A DNA stretch of 64,000 nt from Herbidospora daliensis (GTDB lineage: Bacteria > Actinomycetota > Actinomycetes > Streptosporangiales > Streptosporangiaceae). Both the position numbers and the translations under genes were made by a program. Below, in pieces: positions 1 through 8,616 of the stretch. The notes below the pieces were generated by a model. That model did no database searches. It saw only the letters and a list, made by a program, of their open reading frames with translations, and was not told where the DNA came from. How positions within the stretch are numbered: the first letter of the stretch is position 1; each line of letters opens with the position of its first letter. The DNA is taken from the NCBI RefSeq assembly GCF_001570585.1, contig NZ_BBXF01000007.1, forward strand, positions 62,001 through 126,000, read 5' to 3'.

Positions 1-292
1 CAAGGCGAGGGCCCTCCCGGCGGTAGACCTCCAGGACCGCTTCGACCACGTGGGGCGGCAGGTGCTCCTTGAGGTCGACGGCGGCGTCGCGGTAGCCCGC
101 CCGCGCGCCCTCGACCTGGGCGCGCACGGTGTGGCCGGCCATGCGGGCCAGCGCCAGCGGATGGCGGCGCAGCACCCCGTAGGCGCGGTAGTCGGGCGGC
201 ACCGCGTCGAGCAGCCAGTTGACGGCCGACGTCTGCCAGTCGGGGCTGCCCGGCGGGCGTACTTCGGGTGGCCATCCCGGTGGAACGTACAC
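1..292 (-). CDS. Conserved hypothetical protein, N-terminal part only
   Basis: A GTG start at 292-290 opens a reading frame of 97 codons that runs off the window edge. The protein begins VYVPPGWPPEVRPPGSPDW and continues with Trp/Pro/Leu-rich, actinobacterial-style sequence and a helical stretch containing ALARMAGHTVRAQ. Codon use is strongly GC3-biased, and the opposite strand carries only a weak shadow frame. The gene is divergent from the flavoprotein at 314, with 21 bp between the starts. I recognise no catalytic motif and assign no function; it resembles conserved unknowns of actinomycetes. Confidence 0.7.
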   Translation of the reverse strand, partial: MYVPPGWPPEVRPPGSPDWQTSAVNWLLDAVPPDYRAYGVLRRHPLALARMAGHTVRAQVEGARAGYRDAAVDLKEHLPPHVVEAVLEVYRREGPRL

Positions 293-313
293 GTGTTCGA
301 TATTATCGAAGGC

Positions 314-1468
314 ATGAAGATCGGGGTGGTCGGCGCCGGCATCCTCGGGCTCGCGGTGGCGCGTGAGCTGACCTCCCGGGGCGCCGAGGTGACCGTGCTC
401 GAGAAGGAAGACCGCGTCGCCGCCCACCAGACCGGGCACAACAGCGGGGTCGTGCACGCCGGGATCTACTACCGGCCGGGGTCGCTCAAGGCGCGGTTGT
501 GCCGCGAGGGGGTCGGGCTGCTGCGCGACTACTGCCGGGAGCACCGGCTGCCCTACGACGAGATCGGCAAGCTCGTGATCGCCTCGACGAGGGCCGAGCG
601 GGCGGGGCTGCGGGAGATCGCGGCCAGGGCGCGGGCGAACGGCGTACCGGACATCACCGAGCTCGACGCCCTCGGCCTGCGCGAGATCGAACCCCATGCG
701 GTCGGCGTCGGCGCCGTTCATTCGCCCCGGACCGCCGTCGCGGACTTTCCCGCCGTCGCCCGGCATCTCGCCGCATCTTTGGATGTACGGCTCTCGCACC
801 CCGTCCCGGCCATCCACGAGTCGGCCACGGGTGTGGCGGCGGGCGGCCTGCGCTTCGACCGCCTGGTGGTCTGCGCGGGCCTGGGCACCGACGCCCTGGC
901 GGGCCGGGGAGAGGTGCGCATCGTGCCGTTCCGCGGCGAGTACTTCCGGCTGACCGATCAAGCGAAAGACCTGGTCAAGGGCCTGATCTATCCCGTGCCC
1001 GACCCGCGTTACCCCTTCCTCGGCGTCCACCTCACCAGGCGGGTCGACGGCGAGGTGCTGGTCGGACCCAACGCGATCATGGCCCTGGCGCTCGAAGGCT
1101 ACTCGTGGCGCGACGTGCGGTTCGGCGAGCTGGCCCGCATCCTCGCCTGGCCCGGCACCCGCAAGATGGCCCGCCGCCACTGGCTGACCGGCCTGCGCGA
1201 GCTCAACGGCTCGCTGCGGCCCTCGGCCTTCCTCCAGGCGGCCCGCCGCTACGTGCCCGAGCTCTCGCCGGGCGACCTGGTCAGGGCGGGCAGCGGGGTG
1301 CGGGCCCAGGCGGTCGGCCGCGACGGCGCGCTGATCGACGACTTCGCGATCGACCGCCACGGCCGGGTCCTGATCGTGCGCAACGCGCCCTCTCCGGCGG
1401 CCACGTCGAGCTTCGCCATCGCCCGGCATGTGGCTGATTTGACGGCAACCTTAAGCGATTCTTCATAA
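314..1468 (+). CDS. lhgO: L-2-hydroxyglutarate oxidase-like FAD-dependent oxidoreductase
   Basis: A 384-residue DAO-superfamily flavoprotein, expected to oxidise L-2-hydroxyglutarate to 2-oxoglutarate at the inner face of the membrane. The N-terminus MKIGVVGAGILGLAVAREL is the Rossmann GxGxxG FAD motif (residues 4-18). It is followed by HNSGVVHAGIYYRPGSLKA, which is characteristic of the LhgO/YgaF group. GSGVRAQAV near the C-terminus is the usual second FAD-contact region. The ATG at 314 is chosen because it sits just before the Rossmann strand; the frame is open upstream to 50, but that part overlaps the divergent gene and has no family similarity. No clear Shine-Dalgarno sequence is present, so the message may be leaderless. 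Other DAO-family dehydrogenases are possible. Confidence 0.85.
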   Translation: MKIGVVGAGILGLAVARELTSRGAEVTVLEKEDRVAAHQTGHNSGVVHAGIYYRPGSLKARLCREGVGLLRDYCREHRLPYDEIGKLVIASTRAERAGLREIAARARANGVPDITELDALGLREIEPHAVGVGAVHSPRTAVADFPAVARHLAASLDVRLSHPVPAIHESATGVAAGGLRFDRLVVCAGLGTDALAGRGEVRIVPFRGEYFRLTDQAKDLVKGLIYPVPDPRYPFLGVHLTRRVDGEVLVGPNAIMALALEGYSWRDVRFGELARILAWPGTRKMARRHWLTGLRELNGSLRPSAFLQAARRYVPELSPGDLVRAGSGVRAQAVGRDGALIDDFAIDRHGRVLIVRNAPSPAATSSFAIARHVADLTATLSDSS

Positions 1469-1501
1469 AGTGCTCAGGTACGCCCCCCATCGTCCGAGAA
1501 G

Positions 1502-2206
1502 ATGCTCATGGTGACTCCCGAAGCCCGACTGCTGATCGTCGAAGACGAGCCGAACATCCTCGAACTGCTGGCCGCGAGCCTGCGGTACGCCGGCTTCGAC
1601 GTCAGCACCGCGTCCAGCGGCACCGAGGGAGTCGCCGCGGCCACCCGTCACCGGCCCGACCTGATCGTGCTCGACGTGATGCTGCCCGACATGGACGGCT
1701 TCGACGTCGTCCGCCGGTTGCGCGGCGGCGGCACCTTCACCCCCGTCGTCTTCCTGACCGCCCGCGACGCCACCGAAGACAAGATCCGGGGCCTGACGCT
1801 GGGCGGCGACGACTACGTCACCAAGCCGTTCTCCCTCGAAGAGGTCATCGCCCGCATCCGGGCCGTGCTGCGCCGCACCGCCGGCGACCCGACCGCCCCG
1901 CCGCCCCGGCTGACCTTCGCCGACATCGAGCTCGACGAGGAGTCCCACGAGGTCTGGCGGTCGGGCCACCCGGTGCCGCTGTCGCCGACCGAGTTCAAGC
2001 TGCTGCGCTACTTCATGGCCAACGCCGGGCGGGTGCTGTCGAAGGCGCAGATCCTCGACCACGTGTGGGACTACGACTTCCGGGGCGACGCCGGGATCGT
2101 CGAGTCCTACGTGTCGGTGCTCCGGCGCAAGATCGACAGCCGGTCGGCGCCGAGGTTGATCCACACCCTCCGTGGTGTCGGCTACGTGATGCGAACCTCG
2201 GCCTGA
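1502..2206 (+). CDS. OmpR/PhoB-family response regulator (first copy)
   Basis: A 234-residue DNA-binding response regulator. The receiver domain has the acidic pocket EDE near residue 15, the phosphoacceptor in LIVLDVMLPDMDG (Asp58) and the conserved Lys in YVTKPF (about 108). The C-terminal winged helix contains PTEFKLLRYF and ends RRKIDSRSAPRLIHTLRGVGYV. It resembles the MprA/TcrA-type regulators common in actinomycetes. Several starts (ATG 1502, ATG 1508, GTG 1511) are possible. The histidine kinase starts 4 bp after the stop, so the two are one transcription unit. A paralogous pair lies at 8613-10813, on the far side of the efflux genes, which suggests related control of export. Confidence 0.93.
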   Translation: MLMVTPEARLLIVEDEPNILELLAASLRYAGFDVSTASSGTEGVAAATRHRPDLIVLDVMLPDMDGFDVVRRLRGGGTFTPVVFLTARDATEDKIRGLTLGGDDYVTKPFSLEEVIARIRAVLRRTAGDPTAPPPRLTFADIELDEESHEVWRSGHPVPLSPTEFKLLRYFMANAGRVLSKAQILDHVWDYDFRGDAGIVESYVSVLRRKIDSRSAPRLIHTLRGVGYVMRTSA

Positions 2207-2210
2207 CGAC

Positions 2211-3602
2211 ATGAGCCGGGTCTCGCTGCGCACCAAGCTGATCGCGGCGATGCTCGCCCTGGTCGCCTGGACGCTGCTCGTCATCGGCGCGGCCAGCGTC
2301 TCCCTGTTACGCAGTTATCTGATCGACCGCGTCGACGAGCAGGTGGCCAAGCTCAGCGTCCAGACGCTCGCCCGGCTCGCGCACAGCGGCGACCTGACCT
2401 ACTCGATGCAGCGGCTGCCGCCCGAGGGCCTGGTGCAGGTCGTCGAGGCCGACGGCTCGATCGGACCGACGGCGGCGGGCGACTCGGTGTCCGGCGGCCC
2501 GAGCCCGGCCGACCTGCCGCCTCCCGGCGAGATCGCGACCCGGTCGTCCGACGGCGTGTCGTGGCGGGTCAAGACGGTGCCGCTGGCGAGCGGCCGGACC
2601 CTGGTGACGGCCATCGCGCTCGGCGGGGTCACCCAGATCACCAGCCGGCTCGGCCTGATCGTCATCCTGGGCGGCGCGGTGGTGCTCGCGCTGGCGGGCG
2701 CGATCGGGATCCTGCTGGTCAGGCGCAGCCTGCGGCCTCTTGCCGAGATCGAGCGCACGGCCGGGTCGATCGCCGCCGGCAACATGAGCAGCCGCATCCC
2801 CGACCGCGACCCGCGCACCGAGGTCGGCCGCCTCGCCCACTCGCTGAACGGCATGCTCGCCCAGATCGAGAAGGCCTTCGACGACCGGTCGCGCTCCGAG
2901 GCGGCGGCGCGGGAGTCGGAGGAGCGCATGCGCCGCTTCGTCGCCGACGCCTCCCACGAACTCCGCACTCCGCTGACCTCCATCCGCGGGTACGCCGAAT
3001 TCCACCGCCAGGCCCCGCAGACCGACGTGACGCGGCTGATGCGGCGCATCGAGAGCGAGGCCGAACGGATGAGTCTGCTGGTCGAGGACCTGCTGCTGCT
3101 CGCGCGCCTCGACCAGCAGCGCCCCCTCGCGTCGAAGCCGGTCGACCTGCTGGCCATCGCGGGCGACGCCGTCCAGGACGCGCGGATCCTGTCGCCCGGC
3201 CGGTCGATCTCCCTCGCCGTCGAGGGCACGACCGCGCCGATCGTGTCGGGCGACGAGGTGCGCCTGCGGCAGGTCGTCGGCAACCTGATGTCGAACGCGC
3301 TGGCCCACACGCCCGACGGGGTGCCGGTGATGGTGACCGTCGGCGCGGGCGGCACCGAGGCGTTCGTCGAGGTCGCCGACAAGGGGCCCGGGATGACGTC
3401 TGACGAGGCGGAGCGGGTCTTCGAACGGTTCTACCGCGCCGACCCGGCCCGGACCCACGACGAGTCGTCGGGCGCCGGGCTGGGTTTGTCGATCGTGTCG
3501 TCGCTGGTCAAAGCCCATGGGGGGACGGTGACCGTGACGACGTCGCCGGGGGCGGGTGCGGCGTTCCGGGTGGTGTTGCGCCTCGAACCCGAGCAGGACT
3601 AG
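2211..3602 (+). CDS. HAMP-domain sensor histidine kinase (first copy)
   Basis: A 463-residue membrane kinase, partner of the regulator just upstream. A transmembrane helix at about 11-31 and a second at about 145-168 enclose an extracytoplasmic sensor region. A HAMP domain (about 170-222) and a coiled segment lead to the HisKA box FVADASHELRTPLTS (His249). The HATPase domain shows the N box NLMSNALAHTP, G1 DKGPGM and G2 GAGLGLS. Its stop codon overlaps the stop of the convergent adaptor gene: the palindrome CTAG supplies both TAGs. It is close in plan to the second kinase at 9296-10813. The signal is unknown. Confidence 0.93.
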   Translation: MSRVSLRTKLIAAMLALVAWTLLVIGAASVSLLRSYLIDRVDEQVAKLSVQTLARLAHSGDLTYSMQRLPPEGLVQVVEADGSIGPTAAGDSVSGGPSPADLPPPGEIATRSSDGVSWRVKTVPLASGRTLVTAIALGGVTQITSRLGLIVILGGAVVLALAGAIGILLVRRSLRPLAEIERTAGSIAAGNMSSRIPDRDPRTEVGRLAHSLNGMLAQIEKAFDDRSRSEAAARESEERMRRFVADASHELRTPLTSIRGYAEFHRQAPQTDVTRLMRRIESEAERMSLLVEDLLLLARLDQQRPLASKPVDLLAIAGDAVQDARILSPGRSISLAVEGTTAPIVSGDEVRLRQVVGNLMSNALAHTPDGVPVMVTVGAGGTEAFVEVADKGPGMTSDEAERVFERFYRADPARTHDESSGAGLGLSIVSSLVKAHGGTVTVTTSPGAGAAFRVVLRLEPEQD

Positions 3603-4915
3603 AGGCCAGGGAAGGCGCCGTCGGGGAAGCCGCCGTTGAGGGCCGAGGCTCCCGGGAGCTCGACCTTCTCGCCTTCGGCCAGGCCGCCGGTGATCTCCAC
3701 CGTGGTGTCGCTGCGCACGCCCGTGGTGACCTTGCGCCTGGTGCCGCCCGACAGGGTGACCGTGTCGTCGCTGACGGCCCTGGCCGGGACGTAGACGACG
3801 TCCGGGGACCGGCCCGTGACGACCTGGACGGTGGCGGTCTGGCCCAGGAGGAGGCCGGCGGGCTGGTCGTCGAAGGAGATGGTGACGCCGTATCGGACCA
3901 GGCGGTCGGTCGTGGTGGCCATCGGGTCGATGTGGGAGACGGTGCCCTGGTAGGCGCCCTCGGCCAGGGTGATGACGGCCCGCTGGCCGGTTTTCAGGGT
4001 GCCGATGTCCGACTGGGTGAACAGGGCCTTGACCTGGAGGTCGGTCAGGTCGCCGAGGCTGACGAAGGCCCCTTCGGTGTAGGGGTCGCCCGCGACGCCG
4101 TTGACCTGGAGCACTGTTCCGGCCGCCGGGGCCTTGATGACGACGCCCTTCAGGGCGTCTTTGGCGGCGGTCAGCTCGTTCTCGGCCTTGGTGACGGCCG
4201 CTTCGGCTTCGGCCTCGGTCATCTGCGGGCCACCGGCCTGCTGCCGGGTTCCGCCGCCCTGGGGCCGCTGTTGCTGCTGGGGCTGTTGCGTCTGGTCGCA
4301 CGGCTGTTCTTGCGGCCGCGGGGTCGGAGACGGCGTCGGAGACGGGGACGGGGACGGGGACGGCTCGATCGTGGGGTCGAGGTGGACTTCAGGCTTTCCC
4401 TGATCCCACGGCCTGGGGGCCTTGGTGAACGACACCGCCGCAGCTCGGACGCCCGTGGAGGGCGATGGTGAGGTGGAGGGCGATGGTGAGGGTTGTGGGC
4501 AGCTCGCCTGAGGTTGGGGACTCGGGGGTCCGGAGGGGCCGCCTGAGGAGCCTGAGCCGTCGAGTTCGTCGAGTTGTTCCTCCGCCGCGTCGAGGTTCGC
4601 CTTGGCCGCCTCGTAGTCCTCGCGGGCGATCGTGTCGTCGACGCGCGCCAGCAGGTCGCCCTTGCGGACTCGGTCGCCGATCTTGACGTACACCTTCTCG
4701 ACTGTTCCGGCCGTCGAGAAGGCCAGGTCGTGGATGCCGTCGTCGACGGTGTTCCCGGCGGCGGAGGCGACCGAGGTCACGTCGCCGCGGGCGGCGGCGA
4801 CGAGTTCCACGTCAGGGAGGGCCGGCGGGTCCTCCGAGAGCAGGATCACGCCGGTGGTCGCCAGGGCGACGGCGGCCAGGGCGAGGCCGCCGGCGCGGAG
4901 CCGGGTAGGAGTCAT
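3599..4915 (-). CDS. HlyD/MacA-type efflux adaptor with long low-complexity insertion
   Basis: A 438-residue periplasmic-adaptor-type protein that would bridge an export pump and the cell envelope. An N-terminal membrane anchor (LALAAVALATTGVILL) is followed by a biotinyl-lipoyl half (VEKVYVKIGDRVRKGDLLARV) and a helical hairpin starting DYEAAKANLDAAEEQLDEL. The returning helix (TEAEAEAAVTKAENELTAAK), second lipoyl half and beta-barrel follow. About 120 residues rich in Ser, Pro and Gln are inserted between the two hairpin helices (roughly 115-235), which is unusual. It is divergent from the second adaptor at 5035; no pump gene lies downstream on its own strand, so it may serve the MacB-type transporter nearby. 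Confidence 0.85.
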   Translation of the reverse strand: MTPTRLRAGGLALAAVALATTGVILLSEDPPALPDVELVAAARGDVTSVASAAGNTVDDGIHDLAFSTAGTVEKVYVKIGDRVRKGDLLARVDDTIAREDYEAAKANLDAAEEQLDELDGSGSSGGPSGPPSPQPQASCPQPSPSPSTSPSPSTGVRAAAVSFTKAPRPWDQGKPEVHLDPTIEPSPSPSPSPTPSPTPRPQEQPCDQTQQPQQQQRPQGGGTRQQAGGPQMTEAEAEAAVTKAENELTAAKDALKGVVIKAPAAGTVLQVNGVAGDPYTEGAFVSLGDLTDLQVKALFTQSDIGTLKTGQRAVITLAEGAYQGTVSHIDPMATTTDRLVRYGVTISFDDQPAGLLLGQTATVQVVTGRSPDVVYVPARAVSDDTVTLSGGTRRKVTTGVRSDTTVEITGGLAEGEKVELPGASALNGGFPDGAFPGL

Positions 4916-5034
4916 GGCTCGTCATCCTGGTGACCGCGCGTCATGTTCCGCTGAGCCGAAACTGCGAGTTGCCTGTGGACCCTTGACAGGAAACGTTCAG
5001 GGGCGGCGGAGGGCGCTCCAAACCTGGACCGGCA
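4916..5034. promoter_or_regulatory. Divergent promoter region between two adaptor genes
   Basis: A 119-bp spacer that must drive the leftward adaptor and the rightward adaptor-ABC operon. A consensus -35 hexamer TTGACA is visible at about 4984-4989 reading right, but I see no convincing -10 element at standard spacing. The two neighbouring regulators are the obvious candidate binders; no clear direct-repeat operator was recognised. Confidence 0.35.
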
Positions 5035-6084
5035 GTGTCCATCCCTGTGAAGTTGTCGACGAAGCGCAGAGCGCTGATCGTGAACGCCTCGCTGGGGGTG
5101 CTGCTGCTCGGCGGGGCCGGAGCGGCCTGGGCGTCCCTCGGGGGCGGGGGCGAGCCGGCGGCGTCGGGGAACGTGCTGACCACCAGGGTCACCCGCGGGA
5201 CCGTCGAGTCGGCCGTGACCGCCTCGGGGGCCGTGGAGAGCTCCCGGGCCCGTTCGTTGAATTTCGCCACCCAGGGCACCGTCGCGTCCATCTCCGTCGA
5301 ACCCGGCGAGAAGGTCAAGAAGGGCCAGGTGCTGGCCCGGCTCGACGACGCGAGCGCCCGCGAAGGCGTGGACGCCGCCAAGGCGAGCCTCGACGCCGCC
5401 GAGGACGGCGACACCGGCTCCGCCGCGAGCCACGCGCAGTACGTCACCGCCAGGAACGCCTACCAGGCCGCCAAGCGCACCCTCGCCGGCACCGTCCTCA
5501 AGGCCCCGTTCGCCGGGACCGTCACGGCGGTCGGCGGCACGGTCGGCGGGCCCTCGCAGGTTCAGGAGGGCGGCTTCGTCGACGTCGCCGACCCCGGCAG
5601 GCTCCAGATCGTCGGGAACTTCACCGAGTCCGACGTGACCAGGCTGAAGGTCGGCCTGGCGGCCCAGATCACCTTCGACGCCATCCCGGGCGTGACCGCC
5701 ACGGGCGAGGTCGCGCTCATCGGGGCGCAGCCCCAGACGGAGGACAACGTGGTGTCCTATGCGGCCACGATCGCGCTGACCGACATCCCCGACCAGGTCA
5801 GGCTCGGGCAGACGGCGTCGGTCAGCGTCGTCGTCGACCGGGCCGACGACGTGCTGACCCTGCCGTCGGCGGTGATCACCACGGCCGGCGGGCGCAGCAC
5901 GGTGACCGTGCTGGAGAACGGGCGGCAGACCGTGAAGGTCGTCGAGACCGGGGTGAAGGGCACGACGGGCACCGAGATCGTCTCGGGTCTCCAGGAGGGC
6001 GAGCAGGTGGTGCGGCCGGTCGTCGCGCCGACCGGTCAGACCGGCGGGTTCCTCCGCGGCGGCGGGTTCGGTGGGCGGCCGTGA
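5035..6084 (+). CDS. MacA/HlyD-type efflux adaptor subunit
   Basis: A 349-residue membrane-fusion-type adaptor. The N-terminus is basic and then hydrophobic (RRALIVNASLGVLLLGGAGAAWA), giving a membrane anchor. Lipoyl halves are seen as QGTVASISVEPGEKVKKGQ and TVLKAPFAGTVTAVGG, joined by a much shorter hairpin than in the adaptor at 3599. The beta-barrel includes IVGNFTESDVTRLKVG. The C-terminal tail is glycine-rich. A GTG start at 5035 is used here; a second in-frame GTG at 5047 (MKLSTKRRAL) is equally plausible. The stop overlaps the start of the ATPase gene (GTGA), giving the MacA-MacB-type order adaptor, ATPase, permease. Confidence 0.88.
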   Translation: MSIPVKLSTKRRALIVNASLGVLLLGGAGAAWASLGGGGEPAASGNVLTTRVTRGTVESAVTASGAVESSRARSLNFATQGTVASISVEPGEKVKKGQVLARLDDASAREGVDAAKASLDAAEDGDTGSAASHAQYVTARNAYQAAKRTLAGTVLKAPFAGTVTAVGGTVGGPSQVQEGGFVDVADPGRLQIVGNFTESDVTRLKVGLAAQITFDAIPGVTATGEVALIGAQPQTEDNVVSYAATIALTDIPDQVRLGQTASVSVVVDRADDVLTLPSAVITTAGGRSTVTVLENGRQTVKVVETGVKGTTGTEIVSGLQEGEQVVRPVVAPTGQTGGFLRGGGFGGRP

Positions 6085-6809
6085 GCCTGGTGCTGGACGT
6101 ACGGGACGCCACGAAGGTCTACGGCGCGGGCGAGACGGCGGTGCACGCCCTGCGCGGGGTGTCGCTCCAGGTCGAGCCCGGCGACTACGTGGCGATCATG
6201 GGGGCCTCCGGCTCCGGCAAGTCGACCCTGATGAACATCATCGGCTGCCTCGACGTGCCGACGGCCGGGGAGTTCCACCTCGACGGCGTCGACGTCGGCG
6301 CGCTCGACGACCGGCGGCAGGCGGTGGTGCGCAACCGCAAGATCGGGTTCGTCTTCCAGTCGTTCAACCTGATCCCGCGCATGACCGCGCTGATGAACGT
6401 CGAGCTGCCGCTCGCCTACGGCGGCGTCAAGCCGGCCGAACGCCGCCGCCGGGCGCTGGCCGCGCTCGACCTGGTGGGCCTGGCCGACCGGGTCGGCCAC
6501 CAGCCGAACGAGCTCAGCGGCGGCCAGCAGCAGCGGGTCGCCATCGCCCGCGCGCTGGTCACCTCGCCGACCCTGCTGCTGGCCGACGAGCCGACCGGCG
6601 CGCTCGACAGCACCTCCACCTTGGACGTGCTGGGCATCTTCGACCGCCTGTCGGCAGCCGGCCGCACGATCGTCGTCATCACCCACGAGGCCGACGTCGC
6701 CGAACACGCCAAGCGGGTGGTCCGGCTGCGGGACGGCCGCGTGATCGAGGACACCCGGCTCGCCCCCGTCGACGGGCTGCCGCCCCGGCTCAAGGAGGTG
6801 ACCGCGTGA
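6081..6809 (+). CDS. MacB-type ABC transporter ATP-binding protein
   Basis: A 242-residue LolD/MacB-class nucleotide-binding subunit. Walker A is GASGSGKST (41-49). The Q-loop is FVFQSFNLIPRMTA, with the family-typical NLIPR. The signature LSGGQQQRVAIARAL lies near 145, followed by Walker B LLLADEPTGALDS and the H-loop ITHE. The GTG start at 6081 overlaps the adaptor stop, and the stop overlaps the permease GTG, so the three are translationally coupled. It should power the neighbouring permease in export of a peptide, lipid or drug; the substrate cannot be read from the sequence. Confidence 0.93.
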   Translation: MSLVLDVRDATKVYGAGETAVHALRGVSLQVEPGDYVAIMGASGSGKSTLMNIIGCLDVPTAGEFHLDGVDVGALDDRRQAVVRNRKIGFVFQSFNLIPRMTALMNVELPLAYGGVKPAERRRRALAALDLVGLADRVGHQPNELSGGQQQRVAIARALVTSPTLLLADEPTGALDSTSTLDVLGIFDRLSAAGRTIVVITHEADVAEHAKRVVRLRDGRVIEDTRLAPVDGLPPRLKEVTA

Positions 6810-8062
6810 GCGCCGTGGAGATCGTCCGGTTCGCCGTCAGGGGGCTGGCGGCCAACAAGATGCGTTCCGCGCTCACCACGCTCGGCATCCTGATCGGGGT
6901 TGCCGCGGTGATCCTGCTGGTCGCGGTCGGCGAGGGCTCCTCGCGGTCGATCCAGCAGAACATCCAGCAACTCGGCGCGAACACGCTCACCGTCAGCTCC
7001 TCGACCGGTGGGGGCGGTGGCGGCGGGGGCTTCCGGATGGCCCGGCAGCAGCAGGACACCGGGCCGCGCACCCAGGCCAGGCCGCTGACCGTGGACGACG
7101 CCAGGGCGCTCGCCGACAGGGCCGCCGCGCCCCACGTGAGCTCGGTGTCGCCGGTCGTCTCGGCGAACGCGCAGGCGGCGTCGTACGACGGGGCGTCCCA
7201 CCCGATCCAGCAGGTGATCGGCACCTATCCGAGCTACTTCGAAGCCTCCAACAAGCCCGTCGCGCAGGGCACGTACTTCTTCAACGACGACGTGCTGGCC
7301 GCCCGCAAGGTCATCGTGATCGGGCAGACCGTGGCCGAGAACCTGTTCGGCGCGCTCGACCCGGTCGGCCGGCAGATCACCCTGACCGGGGTGCCGTTCA
7401 CCGTGGTCGGGGTGCTGAAGGAGGCCGGGTCGACCGGCGGGTTCCAGGACGCCGACGACGTCGCCATCGCGCCGCTCACCTCGGTGCAGCAGAGCCTCAC
7501 CGGGTTCGGGCCGCTCAACCAGATCCTCGTCAAGGCCGGGTCGGCCGGCGACGTGGCCGCCGCCCAGGCCGAGATCACCTCGGTGCTCGACCAGCGGCAC
7601 GGCGTCGGCGGCACGGTCGCGGCCGACTACCAGATCCTCAACCAGGCCACCCTCCAGGAGACCGTCAGCGCGGCGACCTCGACGTTCACGGTGCTGCTGG
7701 CGGCCGTCGCGGCGATCAGCCTGCTGGTCGGCGGTATCGGGATCACCAACATCATGCTGGTCACCGTCACCGAACGCACCCGCGAGATCGGCATCCGCAA
7801 GGCGATCGGCGCCCCGCGCGGCGCGATCCTCGGCCAGTTCCTCGTCGAGGCGACCCTGCTGAGCCTCATCGGCGGCCTGCTCGGGGTCGCCATCGCGGTG
7901 GCCGGGGCGCAGTTCACCATCGCCGGCATCACGCCCGTGGTCGTGCCGAGCTCGGTCGTGCTGGCGCTCGGCGTCTCGGTCGCCATCGGATTGTTCTTCG
8001 GCAGCTATCCCGCCAACCGCGCCGCCCGGCTGCGGCCGATCGAAGCCCTGCGCTTCGAGTAG
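6806..8062 (+). CDS. MacB-type ABC transporter permease
   Basis: A 418-residue FtsX/MacB-family permease. A transmembrane helix at the N-terminus (residues about 20-40, LTTLGILIGVAAVILLVAVG) precedes a large extracytoplasmic MacB_PCD domain containing a Gly-rich loop. Three C-terminal helices follow; the linker TERTREIGIRKAIGAPRG is the FtsX/MacB coupling signature. The end is RAARLRPIEALRFE, which is typical of the family. It starts at GTG 6806, overlapping the ATPase stop. Together with the ATPase and the adaptor at 5035 it forms a tripartite-like exporter of the kind gram-positives use for antimicrobial peptides or lipids. Confidence 0.93.
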   Translation: MSAVEIVRFAVRGLAANKMRSALTTLGILIGVAAVILLVAVGEGSSRSIQQNIQQLGANTLTVSSSTGGGGGGGGFRMARQQQDTGPRTQARPLTVDDARALADRAAAPHVSSVSPVVSANAQAASYDGASHPIQQVIGTYPSYFEASNKPVAQGTYFFNDDVLAARKVIVIGQTVAENLFGALDPVGRQITLTGVPFTVVGVLKEAGSTGGFQDADDVAIAPLTSVQQSLTGFGPLNQILVKAGSAGDVAAAQAEITSVLDQRHGVGGTVAADYQILNQATLQETVSAATSTFTVLLAAVAAISLLVGGIGITNIMLVTVTERTREIGIRKAIGAPRGAILGQFLVEATLLSLIGGLLGVAIAVAGAQFTIAGITPVVVPSSVVLALGVSVAIGLFFGSYPANRAARLRPIEALRFE

Positions 8063-8082
8063 CTTCGAGTTAAGGAGTCACG

Positions 8083-8616
8083 GTGCCCAGGCGCATGACC
8101 GCCGACGAACTGCTGGAGACCTCGCCGTTCCGCGGCGAGCTCACCGAGCGGCTGACCGCCCGCCCGCAGCGGGCGAAACTCCCCAGACTGACCCTGTTCC
8201 TGGCCGCCGGGGTGGTGCTGGTGGCCGGGATCCTCATCGGGATCCAGGCCCAGAAGACCTTCGGCGCGGCCGACGACCGGACGGCCATGATCGGCCAGCT
8301 GATGGCCGGACGAGGCGGTCAGTTCGGCGGCCAGGCCGGCGGTCAGGCCGGGGGCCAGCCGGCCCGGCAGGGCACGGTCGGTACCGTCAAGCTGGTCGAC
8401 GGCGACAAGGTCTACGTCGAGGGCTCCGACGGCACCACCACTGTCGTCACCACCAGTGACGACACCGAAGTACGAATCTCCGAAGAGGGCAAGCTGTCGG
8501 ACCTCAAGCCGGGCGCGTCGGTCGTCGTCCAGGGCGCGAGGGACGCCGACGGGAACGTGGCGGCCACCAGCGTGACCGAGGGCGGTGGCGTGCCGAGAAT
8601 GCGAGCGAACCAATGA
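8083..8616 (+). CDS. Membrane-anchored DUF5666-like protein
   Basis: A 177-residue protein. The cytoplasmic N-terminus (about 1-42) includes TADELLETSPFRGELTER. One transmembrane helix (LTLFLAAGVVLVAGILIGI) is followed by a GGQ-repeat linker (GGQFGGQAGGQAGGQ). A C-terminal beta-rich domain (GTVGTVKLVDGDKVYVEG to ASVVVQGARDADGNV) resembles DUF5666/OB-type modules. It lies 20 bp after the permease and overlaps the next regulator by 4 bp, so it belongs to the export operon, perhaps as an envelope accessory. The DUF assignment is from pattern only. Confidence 0.75.
   Translation: MPRRMTADELLETSPFRGELTERLTARPQRAKLPRLTLFLAAGVVLVAGILIGIQAQKTFGAADDRTAMIGQLMAGRGGQFGGQAGGQAGGQPARQGTVGTVKLVDGDKVYVEGSDGTTTVVTTSDDTEVRISEEGKLSDLKPGASVVVQGARDADGNVAATSVTEGGGVPRMRANQ

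Noticed and set aside
2307-4301. A 664-codon leftward frame across the first kinase and the adaptor
   Set aside because: It overlaps two well-supported genes and has low-complexity Arg/Pro/Gly composition with no domain.
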